Source: an uncultured Prevotella sp.
Lineage (GTDB): Bacteria > Bacteroidota > Bacteroidia > Bacteroidales > Bacteroidaceae
DNA length: 9,816 nt
Direction: 5' to 3'
NCBI GenBank assembly: GCA_937877595.1
Contig: CALFIY010000004.1
Location: forward strand, 1-9,816
The notes below the pieces were generated by a model. The model was given only the letters and a program-made list of their open reading frames with translations. It was not told the origin of the DNA and searched no databases. This document shows positions 6,075 through 9,816 of the stretch, piece by piece (within the stretch, counting starts at the first letter, position 1; each line of letters begins with the position of its first letter). A program made the position numbers and the translations under genes.

Positions 6075-7625
6075 TCAGCGTACAAGAAACGACAGTTTGC
6101 TGTAGATGGCAGGCTTGCGTGCTACGAAATATTTCATGCCGCGTGTGAAAGTGAACAGTAGCAGGAAGTAGACAGCAAAAAGAGGTATGGAAATTGCCAC
6201 TATATATATTAATAAGGTAGGAATGTTGTTTACCTGGACATCGACCACTTTGCTCTTAAGTACGAGCGACGTGGCGATCAGGGCAAGCAGCACGGCATAG
6301 TAGGGCAGCATGCCGCGCCAGTATTCCAGTACGCTGCGGTGCAGGCCGTAGTTGAAGAGATAGTAGGGCTTCCATATTATGCTTATCAGACCAAGGCTGA
6401 CAATCTTGCCAGCCAATATGCCGGCAATGCCGTAGGTCGGGGCAAGCAGCAGAGTGACACCGATGTTCAGGGCCAGTTCGGTCCATGCTGCCCACACGTC
6501 GCCGAAAAGTCCCGAGGCACCGATGTATGTGTAGACGGCGGCATTCTGCAGGTAGATGAAGATATGGGCTATAAGCAGATAGACTATGACGTCGCTCAGT
6601 TGGTAGCCTGTGCCGAGCCAGCAGCCGATGAACGGTTGTATGAAGAGGATTAGCGACGCCAGGATTACTCCAAGTATGAGGAAGCGCACTGCCGTCATCT
6701 CCCAGAACACCTTCATTATGTTCTTCTCGTTGCCTTCTGCTATCAGATTGCCTACGCCGGCCGACAGACCGTCGCTGAGGATATTGACAAGATAGATAAT
6801 CTTGTAGGTTATCATGGTGTAGTTGCCGTAGAATGCAACCTTGCTCACGGAAACGAAGGCGCCGACAAGCAACTCGTCGCTGCGGTAGAGTACGAAGTCC
6901 TTGATGCGCTGGGCAAATATCTGGCGGGTCTTGCGAAGCACTTCGGGATAGCGCTTCAGGTTTTTGCGCCCCTCCCTGAGGTCTATTCTGAGCCACGGAT
7001 AGAGTTGGCGGATGCGTATGTTGAAGATGGTGATGCCGATAACGGTGAACACAAGTCCTACGGCTACCCAGAGCCACAGGTTGCGGTAATACCACGCAAG
7101 CAGTATCTGTACCACGCTTTGCAGGATGCTTATGCTCTGGAAGTAGGAGTTTACCAGGTATTGTTTCTGGTTTGCGGAGACAAGCAGTTGGCGGTAGTTG
7201 AAGACATAGCCTGCCACGCTGGAGGCGAGAAATGAGAAGAAGGCAAAATAGACAAGTGGCAGTCCTGTGCTGAGACTGCCGAACCACCAGGGGAAACAGA
7301 TGCTGACAATGATGCCGCCAGCAAGGATTATTCCACCGATGCATCGGTAGAGGAATGCCAGCATTGACATCACCTCATTGATCTTCTGGTGATCGTCTTG
7401 TTGCAGCGGCTTGTAGAGAAAATAGACAATGCTGGTGCCAATGCCGAGTTCTGCCACCGACAGAAACGACATGATGTTCATCAACATGCCCGTGAGACCG
7501 ATGAACTCAGTACCAAGACAGTCTAAGAATACACGGCGTGAGAAAAAAGCCAACACCAGTGAAAGCATGTAGAATATCATGCCCACCTTGATGTTCATAA
7601 GACTTCGGTGTACGCGCTCGCTCAT
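6075..7625 (-). CDS. Wzx-like polysaccharide flippase (oligosaccharide translocase)
   Basis: This is a polytopic inner membrane protein of the polysaccharide biosynthesis (MOP/MATE-like) superfamily, whose members flip lipid-linked sugar units to the periplasmic face. With the start chosen here it has 516 residues and about 12-14 hydrophobic segments, for example near 14-29, 45-70, 92-112, 123-142, 164-180, 184-203, 312-333, 343-364, 384-417, 440-456 and 468-492. A basic cytoplasmic stretch lies at about 204-240 (RIRQLYPW to RKTRQIFAQR). The frame stays open upstream to an ATG at 7724, but ATG 7625-7623 overlaps the upstream TGA as ATGA and gives MSERVHRSLMNIKVGMIF, a normal start for the family just before the first membrane helix. 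Translational coupling to the 7TM-HD gene is expected. No glycosyltransferases are adjacent, so the exact substrate is unknown. Confidence 0.85.
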   Translation of the reverse strand: MSERVHRSLMNIKVGMIFYMLSLVLAFFSRRVFLDCLGTEFIGLTGMLMNIMSFLSVAELGIGTSIVYFLYKPLQQDDHQKINEVMSMLAFLYRCIGGIILAGGIIVSICFPWWFGSLSTGLPLVYFAFFSFLASSVAGYVFNYRQLLVSANQKQYLVNSYFQSISILQSVVQILLAWYYRNLWLWVAVGLVFTVIGITIFNIRIRQLYPWLRIDLREGRKNLKRYPEVLRKTRQIFAQRIKDFVLYRSDELLVGAFVSVSKVAFYGNYTMITYKIIYLVNILSDGLSAGVGNLIAEGNEKNIMKVFWEMTAVRFLILGVILASLILFIQPFIGCWLGTGYQLSDVIVYLLIAHIFIYLQNAAVYTYIGASGLFGDVWAAWTELALNIGVTLLLAPTYGIAGILAGKIVSLGLISIIWKPYYLFNYGLHRSVLEYWRGMLPYYAVLLALIATSLVLKSKVVDVQVNNIPTLLIYIVAISIPLFAVYFLLLFTFTRGMKYFVARKPAIYSKLSFLVR

Positions 7626-9688
7626 TTCTCGTTGGGATAACTGATGCGTGTATGGTATATTGTCTTCAGTTTGTCGATTAGTACCGTTTTTGCATACTGT
7701 ATGTCGCGGAATGTGATAGGACATTCGCGGAAGAAACCGTCGCTTACCTGCTGGTCGATAATGCGATTGACAAGATCGCGAATGGACTGCTCGGTATAAT
7801 CAGGCAGCGAGCGAGAGGCGGCTTCCACGGCGTCGGCCATCATAAGTATGGCATGCTCGCGAGTAAATGGATTAGGCCCGGGATATGTGAACAGCAAATC
7901 GTCAACAGGCTCGTCGGGATGCTCTTTCTTGTATCTGATATAGAAGAACTTGGCTTTGCCTTGTCCGTGATGGGTTGAAATGAAGTCGCGTATCACTTTT
8001 GGCAGATTGTTCTTGTCTGCCATTTTTTGTCCTTCGGTTACGTGGCTTATTATAATCTGCGCCGACTCTATGTCGGAGAGCATTTCATGCGGGTCGATGC
8101 CCGACTGGTTTTCGGTAAAGTAGATAGGGTTGGCGAGTTTGCCCACGTCGTGATAGAGAGCACCTGTGCGCACCAACTGTGCCTTGGCTCCGATTTTGTT
8201 GGCAATCTCTCCGGCAAGATTGGCCACCTGGATAGAGTGGTTGAAAGTGCCTGGAGCCACCTCGCTCATGCGTCGCAGCAATTCGTTGTTGGTGTTTGAG
8301 AGTTCTATGAGTGTTATGTCGCTCGTAAAACCGAATACCTTTTCCAGCAGATAGAGTAGGGGATAGGCAAAGAGCAGTGCTATGCCGTTTGCTATGAGAT
8401 AGTTGTACGGGCTATAGTCTATCTGCGACAGCGAGTCGGTGCGCATCCAGTCGAAAGCCAGATTTGTTGCTATCGACGTGAGCATCACTATCAGTGCCGT
8501 CTTGAATAGTTGTGAGCGCTGCGACAGTTCGCGAAGCGACATGATTGCTGCCAGTCCTGCCACGATTTCCACCACAACAAATTCGAAAGGATGCTGTAGC
8601 ATTACGGCACATATCAGAAGCATCGTGATGTGTGCCATGAATGCCGTGCGCGAGTCCATGAACACACGCACAAATATTGGAACCATTGCGTAAGGCAGCA
8701 GATATACGTGGATGAATGTGTTGCGTATGAAGAGTGCTGTGAGCAGCGCAAAGATTACTATCAGCGCATAGAGCATCATCAGGTTGCGCGAATTGGCAAT
8801 GTAGCCTGGCCGGTAGAGCCTCAGGTACAGCGTGAAGCAGATGGTGAGAATGGCGATGTACAGTATCTGGCCGAGCAGCGCAAACTGGTTTTGCTGTGTG
8901 TCGTTATGCAGTCGCTCGTTCTCCACCAGATACGACTCCATGATGCGGTAGGTCCGCTCAGTCACTATCTCGCCGCGGTCGATAATCTTCTGGCCTTTCA
9001 TCACAACGCCGCTGGCCAGCGGAATGCTCGACAGAATATCGTTGATACTGCTTTCGCTCCTTTCCCGCTCGTATATCAGATTTGGCGAAATGTAATCGTT
9101 GAGATTGCATTTCTGTAGAATTGCACGCTGCGACGCAAGCCTTTCGTCAAGAAACAGTTGTTCGTATGCTGTCTTGGCTGAGAAAATGTCAAGAACAGAT
9201 ATGCTGACAGCCTCCTTACCGCTTACGATGCGCACCATACGCGCTGTGTCGGAGCGAAGTTCGCCGTACTCTTCCGACGACATTATTCCCTTTTGGTAGA
9301 TGCTGCGCAGTTGACTGGCAATGAGCCGTGGGAAGTTGTCGTCAAGCCCTGGAATTCCGTTGGCGTAGTCGTCGAGGAATTTCTTCACCATGTGGCTTTC
9401 GGTATCCTTGTTGTATCTGTAGTAAGGCTCGAATTCGTGCATCGCGCTGTCGCGTTCGGCTTTTATTACAGCCTCTGACTTATAGATAGGAAAGTCAAAC
9501 GGCGCCGTGAAATCAGCATATTTCCATGGCTTGCCCTGTTCCAGGAAAAAATAACTGCGATTGTCGCGGGGCATAGCCCATACTATGAGAGCCACAGAGG
9601 CTATGACGAGCACTGTGCTTACCACCAAGTTTCGCCAGGTGGTGTCGTGCCCGATGTTGATATTGAGATTGCTCATGGCAAATGGCAT
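7622..9688 (-). CDS. pgpH: 7TM-HD family membrane phosphohydrolase, PgpH-type c-di-AMP phosphodiesterase
   Basis: This 688-residue protein has the full 7TM-HD architecture. A membrane helix at about 20-38 is followed by an extracytoplasmic 7TMR-HDED domain (about 68-262), a cluster of about seven helices (268-450) and a cytoplasmic HD domain (about 470-640). The metal-binding series is complete: His484 (FNHS), His513-Asp514 (YHDVGK, an HDVG variant of HDIG), His549 (IISH), His573-His574 (STHHGQG) and Asp619 (MMADAVE). In Listeria, PgpH hydrolyses cyclic-di-AMP to pApA; the same activity here is inferred from family membership and residues. Start choice is uncertain: Met5 (9676) is equally plausible. 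The gene overlaps the flippase by ATGA downstream. Upstream a hairpin separates it from tRNA-Asp, and I see no TTTG on the coding strand between them, so it lacks an obvious own promoter. Confidence 0.9.
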   Translation of the reverse strand: MPFAMSNLNINIGHDTTWRNLVVSTVLVIASVALIVWAMPRDNRSYFFLEQGKPWKYADFTAPFDFPIYKSEAVIKAERDSAMHEFEPYYRYNKDTESHMVKKFLDDYANGIPGLDDNFPRLIASQLRSIYQKGIMSSEEYGELRSDTARMVRIVSGKEAVSISVLDIFSAKTAYEQLFLDERLASQRAILQKCNLNDYISPNLIYERERSESSINDILSSIPLASGVVMKGQKIIDRGEIVTERTYRIMESYLVENERLHNDTQQNQFALLGQILYIAILTICFTLYLRLYRPGYIANSRNLMMLYALIVIFALLTALFIRNTFIHVYLLPYAMVPIFVRVFMDSRTAFMAHITMLLICAVMLQHPFEFVVVEIVAGLAAIMSLRELSQRSQLFKTALIVMLTSIATNLAFDWMRTDSLSQIDYSPYNYLIANGIALLFAYPLLYLLEKVFGFTSDITLIELSNTNNELLRRMSEVAPGTFNHSIQVANLAGEIANKIGAKAQLVRTGALYHDVGKLANPIYFTENQSGIDPHEMLSDIESAQIIISHVTEGQKMADKNNLPKVIRDFISTHHGQGKAKFFYIRYKKEHPDEPVDDLLFTYPGPNPFTREHAILMMADAVEAASRSLPDYTEQSIRDLVNRIIDQQVSDGFFRECPITFRDIQYAKTVLIDKLKTIYHTRISYPNEK

Positions 9689-9705
9689 GTGGTTTATATC
9701 CGAAA

Positions 9706-9737
9706 AATCCCCAACATCGCTATCTGTGTTGAGGATT
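9706..9737 (-). terminator. Terminator-like hairpin between tRNA-Asp and the 7TM-HD gene
   Basis: On the minus strand AATCCTCAACA (9737-9727) pairs with TGTTGGGGATT (9716-9706): 11 bp with one G-T wobble and a 10-nt loop. It is followed by three more Ts (9705-9703), so the T-run is five long with two bases in the stem. This fits an intrinsic terminator after the tRNA. The short run suggests incomplete termination, which would allow read-through into the 7TM-HD gene, whose ATG is 15 nt beyond the T-run. Confidence 0.6.
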
Positions 9738-9738
9738 C

Positions 9739-9761
9739 TGAATTTGCTGTTTTGAATTTGC
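9739..9761. repeat. Short direct repeat TGAATTTGC between tRNA-Asp and the hairpin
   Basis: TGAATTTGC occurs at 9739-9747 and 9753-9761, a 9-bp direct repeat with a 14-nt period. It lies just after the mature 3' end of the tRNA. It could be part of the tRNA trailer or chance in A/T-rich DNA; no function is evident. Confidence 0.35.
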
Positions 9762-9762
9762 G

Positions 9763-9816
9763 CGGTGCGTACGAGACTCGAACTCGTGACCTCCTGCGTG
9801 ACAGGCAGGCATTCTA
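9763..9816 (-). tRNA. tRNA-Asp(GUC), 3' part (5' end lies outside the window)
   Basis: Read on the minus strand the anticodon stem CCTGC/GCAGG (9809-9805 and 9797-9793) encloses the loop CTGTCAC with anticodon GTC (9802-9800). A 5-nt variable loop follows. The T arm is ACGAG, TTCGAGA, CTCGT (9787-9771). The 3' acceptor strand ACGCACC (9770-9764) is followed by G73 (9763), the usual tRNA-Asp discriminator. No CCA is encoded (CGC follows), normal for Bacteroidetes. About 20 nt of the 5' side (acceptor strand and D arm) lie beyond the right edge; GAAT at the edge would be the 3' strand of the D stem. Confidence 0.93.

Noticed and set aside
6256..7344. A 362-codon open frame on the minus strand overlapping the flippase in another frame
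   Set aside because: The translation is rich in Arg, His, Pro and Gln without hydrophobic pattern or domain, while the overlapping flippase frame reads as a coherent membrane protein.

Overview
The window looks like core chromosome of a Bacteroidales bacterium, most likely of the Prevotella type. The evidence is: Bacteroidetes sigma-ABfr promoters (TTTG or TTTC, 20 nt, TAnnTTTG); A/T-rich leaders without Shine-Dalgarno sequences; a tRNA without encoded CCA; an N-terminus matching Bacteroidales ribosomal protein S6; and a Bacteroidales-style OmpP1/FadL porin. The genus is inference. No gap between genes exceeds 200 nt, and I saw no insertion sequence, CRISPR array, prophage or integrase.

Layout, left to right. 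(1) 1-64, minus: the first 21 codons of rpsF (S6), running off the left edge, with its promoter at 115-146. (2) 65-233: a divergent intergenic region that also holds the promoter of a rightward secreted GH3 glycosidase (234-2405), probably a beta-xylosidase. (3) ilvD (4210-2408, minus) converges on the GH3 gene with only 2 nt between stop codons; a strong hairpin lies in the last GH3 codons. (4) An OmpP1/FadL-family porin (5885-4260, minus) has its own promoter and may be co-transcribed with ilvD. (5) A Wzx-like flippase (7625-6075, minus) overlaps by ATGA the end of a 7TM-HD phosphohydrolase of the PgpH type (9688-7622, minus). (6) At the right edge is the 3' part of a tRNA-Asp(GUC) gene (minus), followed by a terminator-like hairpin directly upstream of the 7TM-HD gene.

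The genes do not form one pathway. Two are core metabolism or translation (ilvD, rpsF), two concern the envelope (porin, flippase), one is a probable cyclic-di-AMP phosphodiesterase and one a sugar hydrolase. The best-supported functional link is the 7TM-HD/flippase pair, which should be translationally coupled.

I see no clear undescribed system. The points most worth a second look are regulatory: a 14-nt promoter sequence shared by rpsF and the porin gene, the hairpin inside the GH3 coding end that may serve the convergent ilvD transcript, the tRNA-hairpin-pgpH arrangement without a visible promoter for pgpH, and a recurring TGCACAAAA motif confined to two intergenic regions.
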